Shown here: one piece after another, positions 53,144 through 62,832 of the stretch
How positions within the stretch are numbered: position 1 is the first letter of the stretch
Layout: each line of letters opens with the position of its first letter
NCBI RefSeq assembly: GCF_016595435.1
Contig: NZ_JAENIJ010000010.1
Location: 1 to 64,000 of the forward strand
Direction of reading: 5' to 3'
From: Luteolibacter pohnpeiensis
GTDB taxonomy: Bacteria > Verrucomicrobiota > Verrucomicrobiia > Verrucomicrobiales > Akkermansiaceae
DNA: 64,000 bases
The notes under the pieces: generated by a model
Told to the model about the DNA's origin: nothing
The model's input: only the letters and a program-made list of their open reading frames with translations
Database searches by the model: none
Translations under genes and position numbers: made by a program

Positions 53144-53497
53144 GTGCGCGCGACTTGCATTTGGTTCATCATTCTCGGCTTACTAGCCGGGATTTGGTCT
53201 GCCGTGCCCACTCCGCCACCCGCCCATGATTCTCATGCCTATTGCTATGAGGATTCATCGACGTCCGAGACCAAGCATTGTCTGAAATGTGATCAGCACG
53301 ATGACACCAGCTCGGACCCATGCCCATGCACGGAGCACCATCATCAGGCGTTCAACCACGCTGCGCCACTGGTGATGGAAAATCAAAAGTTTGTTAGACT
53401 CCCCGCATTCGCAGTCACACTTGCAGACCTCAATTGGACTGCAGATTTCATCCCGGAGTCACCGGTGTATGAATTGGATATGCCACCATTGATCTAA
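53144..53497 (+). CDS. small exported Cys/His-rich protein of the metal-efflux locus
   Basis: 117 residues with GTG start. A hydrophobic N-terminal segment (TCIWFIILGLLAGIWSAV) looks like a signal peptide or anchor. The following region is rich in metal ligands: HDSHAYCYEDSS, KHCLKCDQHDD, DPCPCTEHHHQAFNH. The rest (FVRLPAFAVTLADLNW) has no known domain. It lies 145 bp upstream of the TolC-type gene of an RND efflux system. It resembles the small Cys/His proteins that often precede CzcCBA/CusCBA operons and may bind or sense the metal in the periplasm. The function is inferred from composition and context. Confidence 0.65.
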   Translation: MRATCIWFIILGLLAGIWSAVPTPPPAHDSHAYCYEDSSTSETKHCLKCDQHDDTSSDPCPCTEHHHQAFNHAAPLVMENQKFVRLPAFAVTLADLNWTADFIPESPVYELDMPPLI

Positions 53498-53513
53498 GCG
53501 TATTTCTACGCCC

Positions 53514-53536
53514 CTTCGCGTTCATTTCGCGCGAAG
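53514..53536 (+). other. hairpin between Cys/His protein and TolC-type gene
   Basis: CTTCGCG, 9-base loop, CGCGAAG. It starts 17 bases after the stop codon and has no T tract. It could reduce read-through or stabilise the upstream transcript. Confidence 0.35.
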
Positions 53537-53642
53537 CCTCCCCGCCCGCTTCCCGGCATGTTTCCGGAAGATGCAGGCACAGATCCAATGGCTCCATCCC
53601 GGCTAATCACGCCGCAGATGGACTGACAAATCCTTTCCATAC

Positions 53643-54863
53643 ATGCATTACTTATTTCGACTCGCACTCGGTGCGTTTTTGACTCTACCCGCTTATGCTG
53701 CGCCCGCCCTGATCATCACCTTGGGTGGTGTGGCAGATCGTGTTCATTCTCAAAATCCAAGTCTCGCTGCAGCCAGGTTGCAAATCGCTCAGGCAATCGG
53801 GCGCTCCAAACAAGCAGGGCTTCTCGATAACCCGCAGTTAGAAACCGGCATCGAGCACAATCAGAATTTCAACGAAGGCCGAATCGAGATCGGTCTCTCA
53901 CAGCGATTTCCGGTAACGGGCCGGCTGCGTTTGGAAAAAGAGATTTCCTCCATATCTGTGCGCAAGGCTGAAGCAGAGGTCAGAGAGGTTGAACGGCAGC
54001 TCGTCGAACAGGCAAGACTCACCGTGGTCGACATCCTCTCGACACAGGCAAAGCGCAGACTATTGACCCAACAAAGCAACCTGGCAGACCAATTTACTAA
54101 AAGTCTAACCAAGGCAGCCGAAAAAGGAGAAGGTTCATTATTGGATGCAGCGTCTGCCAAACTTGAGGCTGCGACGCTGGCCGTAGAAATGAGGCAACTG
54201 GATGCTGCTGAAGCCGCCAAAATGGGTGAACTCAAACCTTTGTTAGGCATTGAGCCAAATGCACCAATCCTGGTAAATGGCGAACTCGATCAACCGATTC
54301 TGCCTGAGGATACGGTCAAATTCAACCGACGCCCGGATTATCAAATCGCTGAATTCGAAATCGAATCGGCAAGGCAAGGAATCGATCTCGAAGTAGCGCG
54401 CCGATTGGACGATGTTGAAGCGGGGTTCTTCGCAGCTGCTGAACGATCGGAAGATGCACCTGAAGGATTTGAAAACGAGGCCATCGTTGGCCTTCGGTTT
54501 CAGATCGCACTGCCATTTTGGAACCGCAATCAGGGAGCGATCGACGCGGCAACCGCAACCCATGAGAGACGCAAGCTGGAAGCGGCCGCCCTCCAGCAAA
54601 AAATCCAAAGCGATGCGGATTCGAACCAGCAGCAAATGAAGGAATGGGCGCGCCTGATCCACGAGCTGGACCAGGAGTTATTACCACTCGCGACTCAACA
54701 ATCCGAAGCGATGAACGATGCATTCTCCAAAGGATTGAGTGATCTCCAAACTGTTTTTCGCGCCCGCGAAAAACGCATGAGCCTGGAGAGCTCCAAAATA
54801 GATGCCATCCGCCAATTCCATCTCGCACGTGTCCGCTATGAATCAGCGGTCGGCAATTACTAA
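53643..54863 (+). CDS. TolC family outer-membrane efflux protein (CzcC-like)
   Basis: 406 residues with signal peptide MHYLFRLALGAFLTLPAYAA. Two outer-membrane efflux repeats are visible: the first around residues 25-200 (HSQNPSLAAARLQIAQAIGR, LSQRFPVTGRLRLEKEISS), the second around 215-400 (RPDYQIAEFEIESARQGIDL, IALPFWNRNQGAIDAATATHE, FSKGLSDLQTVFRAREK). The F-P-x-x-G-R and LPFWNRNQG motifs are typical of CzcC. It forms the outer-membrane channel of the tripartite pump encoded by the next two genes; the adaptor gene starts 12 bp downstream. Confidence 0.92.
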   Translation: MHYLFRLALGAFLTLPAYAAPALIITLGGVADRVHSQNPSLAAARLQIAQAIGRSKQAGLLDNPQLETGIEHNQNFNEGRIEIGLSQRFPVTGRLRLEKEISSISVRKAEAEVREVERQLVEQARLTVVDILSTQAKRRLLTQQSNLADQFTKSLTKAAEKGEGSLLDAASAKLEAATLAVEMRQLDAAEAAKMGELKPLLGIEPNAPILVNGELDQPILPEDTVKFNRRPDYQIAEFEIESARQGIDLEVARRLDDVEAGFFAAAERSEDAPEGFENEAIVGLRFQIALPFWNRNQGAIDAATATHERRKLEAAALQQKIQSDADSNQQQMKEWARLIHELDQELLPLATQQSEAMNDAFSKGLSDLQTVFRAREKRMSLESSKIDAIRQFHLARVRYESAVGNY

Positions 54864-54875
54864 ACTTTACCTTTT

Positions 54876-56042
54876 ATGAGTTCTTACTCCCGCTTCCGTT
54901 CCGTCACTTGCTCTGTGATAGTGCTCATGCCCTGGCTCCAACTGTCTGGTGCTGAGCCTTCTCATCCCATCGTTCTCGATGACGTTGGCATGAAGAATCT
55001 ACGTATCGAGACCGTCATGGCAGAGGAAACGACCTTTGCTGAAACCATTTTCGCGCTAGGTAGGATCGAGGCAATCCCGGAGCGGACAGGCACCGTTAGC
55101 AGCAGAATTTCTGGACGAGTGATTGAGCTTTCCGCAACTCCCGGCAGTGAAGTTCATCGAGGTCAGGAAGTGGCCAGGGTCGAGAGCCGACAACCTGGTG
55201 ATCCGCCACCAACCATATCTCTAACAGCACCGCTTGGTGGCATCATCACGCATTTGGACACCCGCCTGGGTGACCCGGTGGAACCGGATAAGCCGCTACT
55301 CGAGATTGTCGATTTAGGCGAGGTCGATGCCTACGCCCGCGTTCCCGAAGACCAAGTCGGCAAAATCAAAATTGGCACCAAAGCCCATATCCGGATCGCG
55401 GCTCTACCGGATCAATCTTTCGACGGCGAATTGTTACGATTCGGAACCACGGCGGACCGGGAAAGTGGTACGATCGACGCCGTATTTCGAATTCCCAATT
55501 CCAAAGGAATGATTCGTCCAGGCATGCGGGCGGAATTCTCCATTGTGGTCAGTGAAAGAGAAAACGTCCTCAGCATCCCTCGCACGGCATTGCAGGGGGA
55601 CGCTTCGAATCGTTTTGTCTATGTCCGCGATTTTGATTTGCCGAATGTCTTCGAAAAGGCACCGGTGCAAATCGGTGAAATGAACGATCGGAACGTGGAA
55701 ATCATCAAGGGGCTGTTTCCTGCGGATGACGTCGTCACCCGGGGAGCTTACTCGCTGGTTTTCGCTGGTGGTGGCACGGTTTCACTGAAGGAAGCTCTTG
55801 ATGCAGCCCACGGTCATGAACACGCGGAAGACGGTTCCGAATTAACCCCTGAAAAGAAGGCACAAATGGCAGCGGAAAAGCGTGCTGCAGCCGGCCTCGA
55901 CTCATCAGAACCCCAGGCATCAAGCAAACCCTGGAAAATTCTTAGCGGAGTGCTTGCTGTCTTACTCCTAGCCTCATTGCTGCTACATCGTCCAAAAGCG
56001 GGAGCTGGCAAAGTGGTCAATCCGAACCAGAAGGAGGCCTGA
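54876..56042 (+). CDS. RND efflux periplasmic adaptor (CzcB/CusB-like)
   Basis: 388 residues with an N-terminal signal (VTCSVIVLMPWLQLSGAE). The barrel-sandwich hybrid is seen as RTGTVSSRISGRVIELSATP and GGIITHLDTRLGDPV with LLEIVDLGEV, followed by beta-barrel strands (KIKIGTKAHIRIAAL) and membrane-proximal SIPRTALQGDASNRFVYV. There is an unusual C-terminal extension: a His-containing stretch DAAHGHEHAEDGSE, then a membrane helix WKILSGVLAVLLLASLLL near the end. It links the outer-membrane protein to the RND pump and may hand over metal. A good Shine-Dalgarno (AAGGAGG) at its 3' end serves the pump gene, which begins 3 bp after the stop. Confidence 0.92.
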   Translation: MSSYSRFRSVTCSVIVLMPWLQLSGAEPSHPIVLDDVGMKNLRIETVMAEETTFAETIFALGRIEAIPERTGTVSSRISGRVIELSATPGSEVHRGQEVARVESRQPGDPPPTISLTAPLGGIITHLDTRLGDPVEPDKPLLEIVDLGEVDAYARVPEDQVGKIKIGTKAHIRIAALPDQSFDGELLRFGTTADRESGTIDAVFRIPNSKGMIRPGMRAEFSIVVSERENVLSIPRTALQGDASNRFVYVRDFDLPNVFEKAPVQIGEMNDRNVEIIKGLFPADDVVTRGAYSLVFAGGGTVSLKEALDAAHGHEHAEDGSELTPEKKAQMAAEKRAAAGLDSSEPQASSKPWKILSGVLAVLLLASLLLHRPKAGAGKVVNPNQKEA

Positions 56043-56045
56043 CCG

Positions 56046-59000
56046 ATGTTGGGAAAAATGATCCAATGGTCGCTTGCCAATCGCGCGGTGATCATCGCGT
56101 TATCCGTGCTGATTCTGGTCATGGGGGTAAGGACAGCTACCGAACTCCCGGTGGAGGTTTTGCCGGATTTAACCAAGCCGACCGTAACAATCCTGGTAGA
56201 AGCTCCCGGACTTTCTCCGGAAGAAGTCGAAACGCAGGTAACAATACCCATGGAAAGTGAGCTCATGGGAGTCGCCGGACTGACGCGATTGCGCTCGAAT
56301 TCTGACGTCGCCCTGTCATTGATTTACGCGGAATTCGATTGGGGAACCGATATCTATCAGGCGCGTGTGCTGGTGCAGGAACGCCTGCAGGCAGCTCGCG
56401 AACAGCTACCGGAAGGAGTCGAACCATTCATGACACCGGTCGCCTCGCTGATGGGAGAAATACTTCTCGTTGGAGTGCGCTCCACCGTCCCGGAAGGTCA
56501 GCCAGGCTACATGGAACCTAGTGAAGTCCGCACGTTGGCGGACTGGACCATCAAGCGCAGACTCCAAAGCATTTCAGGCATTGCGGAAATCCTCAACATG
56601 GGCGGCGGAGTCCGCCGTGTTGAAATCCAGCCAGATCCTAACAGGATGTATGCCCATGGTGTAAGCTATGATGAACTCCAAAAGGCCGCCGCAGCCGCGG
56701 CCAGCAGGACGACGGGTGGGTTTCTCGACAGTGGTTCAACGGAAATCATGATTCGAAATCTGGCGATGACGGTCCAAACGGAGGACATCGCAAAAACCGT
56801 CATCAAGAAAATCCATGATCGCCCGATATCAATTGGCGATGTCGCAGATGTAAAATGGGGAATCGAACCCATGCGTGGTGATGCGAGCATCAGCCGCTGG
56901 CCGGAAAAGAACCCAACTTATGGTGTGATCATGTCCATCACCAAAGCACCGGGAACGGACACGCGCGCTCTAACAGCGGAAGTCAAATCCGCTCTGGATG
57001 ACCTCCAGGCAGGATTGCCTCCTGGTGTTGAAACCACCCTTTTATTCCAACAAAAAGATTTCATCGATCACGCCATTGGCAATCTAACCGAAGCAATCCG
57101 GGATGGCGCGATCATGGTGACGATTGTGTTGTTTTTGTTTTTGCTGAATTTCCGCACCACGTTCATCACTCTCACGGCCATGCCGATGTCATTCGGGATC
57201 ACCATGCTGGTCTTCAAACTGGCAGGAATCAGCGTGAACTCGATGACCTTGGGTGGACTCGCGGTGGCAATTGGCATGGTCGTCGATGATGCGATCGTGG
57301 ACGTTGAAAACGTATTCCGCCGACTTAAAGACAATGCAGGAAAAGCTCATCCAGAACCAAGACTCACCGTCATAGCCAAAGCATCCGGCGAAGTTCGCAA
57401 TTCGATCTTCTATGCCACAATATTGATTATTCTCGTCTTCTTGCCACTGCTCGGCCTGTCAGGTGTGGAAGGAAAACTTTTCTCACCGATAGCGGTCGCG
57501 ACCATCGTATCGATGATCGCCTCATTCATCGTGTCACTTACGGTGATCCCCGTACTTTGCTCATTTCTGCTAAATCCAAAATCTGGCAAAACCCATCAGG
57601 ACGGTCGTTTGGTCAGCGGCATGAAGTGGCTGCTTGAGCACACGCTGCTGCGGTTCGCCTTGAGTCGACCACTTGCGGTTTTGCTGATCGCAATGGCTCT
57701 TTTGGTAGCAGCCATCTCGCTCTATCCATCGATGAACAAAGACTTCCTGCCCAAGTTCGAAGAAGAAACCGCGCTCGTTGCCGCTACCGCCGCGCCGGGA
57801 ACTTCGCTCGCAGAGATGAATCAAATTTCTGATGTGATCGAGCAGCAAATTCTATCCGTTCCGGAAGTTCGTCAGGTTGGAAGGCGGCTGGGACGAGCAG
57901 AACGCGGAGATCACGTCGTGCCAGTTTCAACCGCGGAATTTGACGTCGATTTCCGGGAAAATTCGGACTCAGGAAGTCACCGTAGCCGTAAGGAAATACT
58001 CGCGGATATCTCTGCAAAAGTGAAATCGGTGCCAGGCATTTTCGCCGTGGTAAGCGGTCCGCTTGCAGATCGGATCGGTCACATGCTGAGCGGTGTCCCG
58101 GCTCCAGTGGCGGTGAAAATTTTCGGGCCGGATCTTGAAAAAATCCGTGAGATCGGCGTTGAAGTGCAAAAAGTCGCTCAATCGATTCCGGGATTTGAAG
58201 ACACCAAGCTCGATCAGGCATCAAGCATCCCACAACTGCGGATCGAGGTCGATCGTGATCGAGCACTCGCCTATGGAATCACCCCTGGAGAACTGAACGA
58301 TGAACTCTCCGCCATGTTAGGCGGCGATCAAATTGCACGGCTCTACGATGGCCAGCGTTCGGTTGATTTGGTGTCTCGTCTACCGCTGGATTGGCGGAAT
58401 TCACCCGACCGGATCGCATCCTTGCCGATTCAAATTTCCGAGAAGCAATGGGTCCCCCTTTCGCTTGTCGCAGATGTGCGGGAAGCAAAAGGTCCCAATG
58501 TAATCTTGCGTGAAAACAGCCAACGGAGATTCGCGCTGGGCATTAAACCAACCGTCCGGGATGTTTCGAATCTCGTGGTAAAACTTCAGGATGAGGTTAG
58601 GAAAAAAGTCCATTTTCCCGAAGGCTATTACATCCAATACGAAGGGGAATTCGAAGCGCAAAAAGCCGCTACTCGTAAAATCGCCATCTACTCCTCGGTG
58701 GTTTTCATCGCGATATTCATGATGCTTTATGGGTATTTCCGCAGCGCTTCATTGGCCTTGCAGGTTCTCGTCAACATCCCGCTTGCCCTGATGGGTGGCC
58801 TCGCATTCACACGATACCAACTGAACAATATCAGCATTGCCACATTGGTCGGATTCATCGCGGTGGGCGGTGTCGCGGCGAGAAATGGAATCATGATGAT
58901 CTCGCACTACATCCACCTCATGCGACATGAAGGCGAAGGATTCACCCGTAAAATGATCATCCGCGGCACCACCGAGCGCTTGGTGCCAGTCATGATGACG

Positions 59001-59210
59001 GCCCTGTCTGCCGGCATCGGCCTCATTCCGCTGGTCATGGCGGCTGATCAGCCAGGCAAAGAAATTCTTCATCCCGTGGCAGTCGTCATCGTGGGCGGAC
59101 TGATCTCTTCCACCCTGCTCGATATGGCTGTCACCCCGGCAATGTTCTGGCTGATCGGTCGCAAGGCCGCGGCAAAATCCATCCAACTCCAGTCTCCTGC
59201 ATCCCACTAA
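56046..59210 (+). CDS. heavy-metal efflux RND permease (CzcA/CusA family)
   Basis: 1054 residues, the usual RND length, with twelve membrane helices and two large periplasmic loops. The start is ALANRAVIIALSVLILVMGV preceded by a strong ribosome site. Family motifs: ELPVEVLPDLTKPTVTILVEAPGLSPEEVE, the TM4 region LGGLAVAIGMVVDDAIVDVENV containing the proton-relay aspartates, and the second-half TM segment LVGFIAVGGVAARNGIMMI. It is an HME-RND pump, exporting cations with a proton gradient. The TM4 residues do not match the classic DFGMIVDGAVVIVEN of CzcA, so the metal cannot be assigned. Confidence 0.94.
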   Translation: MLGKMIQWSLANRAVIIALSVLILVMGVRTATELPVEVLPDLTKPTVTILVEAPGLSPEEVETQVTIPMESELMGVAGLTRLRSNSDVALSLIYAEFDWGTDIYQARVLVQERLQAAREQLPEGVEPFMTPVASLMGEILLVGVRSTVPEGQPGYMEPSEVRTLADWTIKRRLQSISGIAEILNMGGGVRRVEIQPDPNRMYAHGVSYDELQKAAAAAASRTTGGFLDSGSTEIMIRNLAMTVQTEDIAKTVIKKIHDRPISIGDVADVKWGIEPMRGDASISRWPEKNPTYGVIMSITKAPGTDTRALTAEVKSALDDLQAGLPPGVETTLLFQQKDFIDHAIGNLTEAIRDGAIMVTIVLFLFLLNFRTTFITLTAMPMSFGITMLVFKLAGISVNSMTLGGLAVAIGMVVDDAIVDVENVFRRLKDNAGKAHPEPRLTVIAKASGEVRNSIFYATILIILVFLPLLGLSGVEGKLFSPIAVATIVSMIASFIVSLTVIPVLCSFLLNPKSGKTHQDGRLVSGMKWLLEHTLLRFALSRPLAVLLIAMALLVAAISLYPSMNKDFLPKFEEETALVAATAAPGTSLAEMNQISDVIEQQILSVPEVRQVGRRLGRAERGDHVVPVSTAEFDVDFRENSDSGSHRSRKEILADISAKVKSVPGIFAVVSGPLADRIGHMLSGVPAPVAVKIFGPDLEKIREIGVEVQKVAQSIPGFEDTKLDQASSIPQLRIEVDRDRALAYGITPGELNDELSAMLGGDQIARLYDGQRSVDLVSRLPLDWRNSPDRIASLPIQISEKQWVPLSLVADVREAKGPNVILRENSQRRFALGIKPTVRDVSNLVVKLQDEVRKKVHFPEGYYIQYEGEFEAQKAATRKIAIYSSVVFIAIFMMLYGYFRSASLALQVLVNIPLALMGGLAFTRYQLNNISIATLVGFIAVGGVAARNGIMMISHYIHLMRHEGEGFTRKMIIRGTTERLVPVMMTALSAGIGLIPLVMAADQPGKEILHPVAVVIVGGLISSTLLDMAVTPAMFWLIGRKAAAKSIQLQSPASH

Positions 59211-59236
59211 CTCCAAAACCTCAACCCATTTTTAAT

Positions 59237-59743
59237 ATGAAGAAACATCATCATTTCCTGCTTCTTGGTTTGTTATCGCTCTGCATCAGCACTGCTGCAT
59301 CTCAAGCCGAAGAAGAGCACGACCATTCCCATGACGAGGGACATGAACATCATCACGACGACCATGAACATGCCGAACATCAAGCCGGTCCAAATGGTGG
59401 CAAAATCATTGAGACAGCGGATTTCAGTTACGAATTCTTTGTCACCTCGGATAAAAAAGTAAAAATCACCTTTCTTGATCAGAACGGGGCCACCGTGGCC
59501 CCAACCGTGCAAGTGGTGCAAGCAGTCGGTGGAGACCGGCTTGCTCCGACACGACTTGTGTTCAAAAAAGACGGCAACGCGCTTTTATCGGATCAATCCA
59601 TACCCGAAGGCCATGAAGTGCCGATGATTGTAATGGTGAAATCAACACCTGATGCGAAGGCTCAAATCGAGAAATTCAACATCAATCTGGCCACCTGCCC
59701 GACGTGTGAATACCCAGAATATGCCTGCATTTGCGGACATTGA
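59237..59743 (+). CDS. exported His-rich metal-binding protein
   Basis: 168 residues, 26 bp after the pump gene. The signal peptide is KKHHHFLLLGLLSLCISTAASQA. The mature N-terminus is a dense metal-ligand run (EEEHDHSHDEGHEHHHDDHE). A small beta domain follows (GPNGGKIIETADFSYEFFV, KVKITFLDQNGATVAPTVQV), similar to domains in other Verrucomicrobia/Bacteroidetes Cus-type loci. The C-terminus CPTCEYPEYACICGH adds four cysteines and a histidine, like a small zinc knuckle. It is probably a periplasmic metal scavenger or chaperone feeding the efflux pump. Confidence 0.8.
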   Translation: MKKHHHFLLLGLLSLCISTAASQAEEEHDHSHDEGHEHHHDDHEHAEHQAGPNGGKIIETADFSYEFFVTSDKKVKITFLDQNGATVAPTVQVVQAVGGDRLAPTRLVFKKDGNALLSDQSIPEGHEVPMIVMVKSTPDAKAQIEKFNINLATCPTCEYPEYACICGH

Positions 59744-59776
59744 TTGGTAATAACCAACAGTCCACTCCACCCCTAA

Positions 59777-61192
59777 TTAACGGGCTGCCTTGGCGATTTT
59801 CTTGGCTTGTCGGCGCCACCAAATTCCACGGGAAAGCGTCGCACAAAAAATCATCCAGGTTGTTAGATTTTTCGTCTGGGTGAGTACGCGCTCAACCTGG
59901 CAGTGGACATAGGTGATGAGCAGGGCCACGGTCACGCCGAAGAAAAACAGCCCCAGGGGTGTTTTCCAAAATCCGATGGTCGATCGCAGCCCATACCAAA
60001 GCGTGATCACCATGAACAACAGGATCGAAATAAATCCGAGCGATCCGTTCTCAGCCAAAATCAGCCAGAAAAAGCTCTCTGTTAGAGGATTTGCCCGGAA
60101 CATCTCCGGGTAAATCTTGTGGCCACGGTGTTCCTCCCATTTCTCAAGAATATGGGAGTATTTCGTGCCGTTGGGTCGACTGTTCGCCAGACCGAAATTA
60201 TTCCAACCGATCCCGACCAGTGGATGATCCTGATACATGGCTCCGGACTGACGATTCAGAGCCCAGCGCAGGTCGTTTTCAGGCTTGTCGTCCCCCGCTG
60301 TTTCCATTCGCTCCATGAAAGTATCGGCAGCCATGGCCATGGCCAAGGCCCCACCAATCGCCATCACCACCCCCACAGCGATTTTCCGGGAACTCAATCC
60401 CTGGAGGTAGGCTGCAGCCATCACCATCATCGTCCCCAACGCGAATGCTGCCAAAGCGGCCCGTGAAACCGTGAGTACCACAACCAATCCCGCTGATGCA
60501 AAAGCGGCAAAAAACAACAACACATCCCGACCGGATGTCTGCTTGGACATCGCCAGAGCCAGGATCGGCAACCCAACCATGTATGACCACATGGCCATCG
60601 GATTTTGGTGTTCAAACCAACCGATCACACGGAATCCACCCATGACATAGCGGCTCCATAGACAGACAATCAGCTGCACAATCAACGCCACGGCAAAGCC
60701 ACGCATCATCGCCAGCACATCCCGATCATCATGCAATGCCGCAAAAACGCCCACGTAGATGAAGGCCATTTTCACGAATTTGAATGCCGGCATCAGCCCA
60801 TAAAGCGGATTGATGGCTCCTGGCACCGATAACAAACCGACCAATACCACCAACAACCAACTCCATAGCCCGGGAGGCAGGAATTTGAAATCCTTGCGCT
60901 TTTCCAATAACGCGGCGAGCGCCAAACCCATCGCGATGGCTTCCAAAAAGTTGAACTCAAAGCCTTTGGTGTGACCGCGGTATTTCTCGATCGAATACAG
61001 CATCAACGTGAAATCCGAGGGCGGCCGAACCAGCCACCAGGCGAGAAATCCAAGAACAATCCTTCGAGCCGTCTCACGTCCATTGACAAAGAAACCGATG
61101 CCTGGACCCATCACCAAATAGACTAAGGCGATAATCAGAACTTTGATCAATGTGACGACTACTTCCATGAATCTGAACCGCCGCGAATGCAT
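59777..61192 (-). CDS. O-antigen ligase/polymerase-like membrane protein
   Basis: About 471 residues from the ATG at 61190-61192 (another ATG at 61166-61168 is possible; an earlier ATG at 61258 would add 22 residues of non-membrane sequence). About eleven helices. The large periplasmic loop near residues 320-390 contains ALNRQSGAMYQDHPLVGIGWNNF, then SHILEKWEEHRGHKIYP and LTESFFWLILAENGSLGFI. The pattern G-x-G-W-N-N-F and an H-x(n)-E-x-G-x-x-G stretch typify PF04932 proteins. It is the second such gene in the window; its substrate is unknown. It is convergent with the metal-efflux operon. Confidence 0.85.
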   Translation of the reverse strand: MHSRRFRFMEVVVTLIKVLIIALVYLVMGPGIGFFVNGRETARRIVLGFLAWWLVRPPSDFTLMLYSIEKYRGHTKGFEFNFLEAIAMGLALAALLEKRKDFKFLPPGLWSWLLVVLVGLLSVPGAINPLYGLMPAFKFVKMAFIYVGVFAALHDDRDVLAMMRGFAVALIVQLIVCLWSRYVMGGFRVIGWFEHQNPMAMWSYMVGLPILALAMSKQTSGRDVLLFFAAFASAGLVVVLTVSRAALAAFALGTMMVMAAAYLQGLSSRKIAVGVVMAIGGALAMAMAADTFMERMETAGDDKPENDLRWALNRQSGAMYQDHPLVGIGWNNFGLANSRPNGTKYSHILEKWEEHRGHKIYPEMFRANPLTESFFWLILAENGSLGFISILLFMVITLWYGLRSTIGFWKTPLGLFFFGVTVALLITYVHCQVERVLTQTKNLTTWMIFCATLSRGIWWRRQAKKIAKAAR

Positions 61193-61438
61193 CACCAAGC
61201 CGCTGCGGAGACGAGATCTTTCCTCAGCACTTGGACAATCCGTGAGAAACCCACTCATCCAAAAATCGTGCGGATTGCAAAGCAGGAAACTCGATCATTG
61301 CGAATTGCGCAAACCCGAACCCTTGTCGTTCGTCACCACATCTCGCAAATGATTGATAATGTGAATGATGATCAATCATCAGCATCGGGCTTACGCTTTG
61401 CTAATGTAGAATCGAACTTGTTTGACATTTTTTCCACC

Positions 61439-61627
61439 ATGAAAGCCAAAGCCAGTTTTCGCAACATTCTCGCAGCCTTCGCCTTCGGGTCCTGCCTAGG
61501 CATGGCTTCAAATCTCACCGAGGTTACACACGCCCGCGATTATGTTTTGAAAACCATCATGGTGTTGCGAAATCCCGGTTCTGCCGAAGCGCAAGCGAGC
61601 CAGGACAACAGCGATTTAGCTCGATAA
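61439..61627 (+). CDS. small exported protein
   Basis: 62 residues from the ATG at 61439. The N-terminal part looks like a signal peptide (KASFRNILAAFAFGSCLGMA), followed by a short polar tail ending SQDNSDLAR. No domain is recognised. A longer open frame reaches back to 61187 but overlaps the start of the polymerase-like gene on the other strand and has no protein-like sequence before the signal. It could be a real small secreted peptide between the divergent polymerase-like gene and the phosphohydrolase gene. Confidence 0.45.
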   Translation: MKAKASFRNILAAFAFGSCLGMASNLTEVTHARDYVLKTIMVLRNPGSAEAQASQDNSDLAR

Positions 61628-61696
61628 TCTTTCAGCTCCGGCTTGCCTGAGCGATTTTTTCTGTGAGTCTGCAGTTACTCACCGATCGCTCCCCCT

Positions 61697-62821
61697 TTGA
61701 ATACTCGCTACTTCTTTTTCCTATTAGCATTAGTTGCACTGCTTCTACCGGGAGCTGCAGAGGCCCAGCGGATCCGCATTGTTGCGGGCAATATTTCCAG
61801 CGGAAATTATCAATCCTATGATCCGGGCGAAGGTGCGAGAATCTTCAAAGGGCTCAAACCTGACATCGTGTTGATTCAGGAATTCAACTACAAGGATAAC
61901 ACGACTGCAGACATCCGCAGCTTTGTCACCTCCACCTTCGGGGCTGAATTTTCCTATTTCCGTGAAGCCGGAGCCCAAATCCCCAACGGGGTGATTAGCC
62001 GATATCCCATTCTCGAATCAGGCGAATGGGAAGACGCACAAGTCTCCAACCGCGATTTCGCCTGGGCCCGCATCGACATTCCTGGCGATAAGGATCTTTG
62101 GGCAATTTCGGTCCACCTCCTCACCACCAGTTCGAAGCGAAACCCTGAAGCGATCGCATTGGTTGATTACATCAAAGCCAAAATTCCGGATGATGATTAC
62201 TTGGTCATCGGTGGAGATTTCAACAGCAGCTCGCGAAACGAAACTCAGTTCACAACATTCAGCCAAGTGGTTCATACCGCTGGCCCCTATCCGGCCGATC
62301 AGAATGGTGACGAAGATACCAACGCCTCCCGAGCGAAGCCTTATGATAATGTGTTCGCCGATGACGATTTGTTAGCGATCCAGGTCCCCGTGGTTATTGG
62401 AAACAGCACGTTTGCCAATGGTTTGGTTGCTGACACGCGAGTTTACACCCCCATCTCAGAAATCAGCCCGGCACTGGTCACCGATAGTGCGGCCAGCAAC
62501 ATGCAGCACATGGCTGTTGTGAAGGATTTCATGGTGCCGATCCCTGATGATCCTGCGGTCATTCCGATCATCTCCAGCAGTTTCGATTTCACCCCACCGG
62601 CGCATGGCAGCATTGCTTTTCGTTCAACTCCACTGGCCTCCTATCAGATCGAAGCCACTTCTGACCTCACGGCTTCAAATTGGACCACGCTGGGTGAAAT
62701 GACAGCAGAGGACACCACGACCACCCTGGAAATCGTCACGGCAAATGCGGCGGCCAGCCAGCTGCTGGATATCCTGCTCGGATCTGAAGTCAGGCGATTC
62801 TATCGCATCCTGAGAAAGTGA
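61697..62821 (+). CDS. secreted endonuclease/exonuclease/phosphatase (EEP) family protein
   Basis: 374 residues with TTG start and signal peptide (TRYFFFLLALVALLLPGAAEA). EEP fold motifs: RIRIVAGNISSGN (first strand with Asn), KPDIVLIQEFNY (metal-binding Glu), the ARIDIPG...WAISVHLLTTS strand pair (His), DYLVIGGDFNSSS (D-x-N catalytic motif) and late NMQHMAVVKDF (catalytic His). The last 90 residues form a small beta domain (SIAFRSTPLASYQIEATSDL, ending FYRILRK), the C-terminal module seen on many secreted verrucomicrobial proteins. It likely hydrolyses phosphodiesters outside the cell, for example extracellular DNA or phospholipid. Confidence 0.88.
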   Translation: MNTRYFFFLLALVALLLPGAAEAQRIRIVAGNISSGNYQSYDPGEGARIFKGLKPDIVLIQEFNYKDNTTADIRSFVTSTFGAEFSYFREAGAQIPNGVISRYPILESGEWEDAQVSNRDFAWARIDIPGDKDLWAISVHLLTTSSKRNPEAIALVDYIKAKIPDDDYLVIGGDFNSSSRNETQFTTFSQVVHTAGPYPADQNGDEDTNASRAKPYDNVFADDDLLAIQVPVVIGNSTFANGLVADTRVYTPISEISPALVTDSAASNMQHMAVVKDFMVPIPDDPAVIPIISSSFDFTPPAHGSIAFRSTPLASYQIEATSDLTASNWTTLGEMTAEDTTTTLEIVTANAAASQLLDILLGSEVRRFYRILRK

Positions 62822-62832
62822 GGGGGTCGCGA

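Noticed and set aside
61187..61438. Longer version of the small exported protein
   Set aside because: Overlaps the start of the opposite-strand polymerase-like gene, and the signal peptide begins at the internal ATG.
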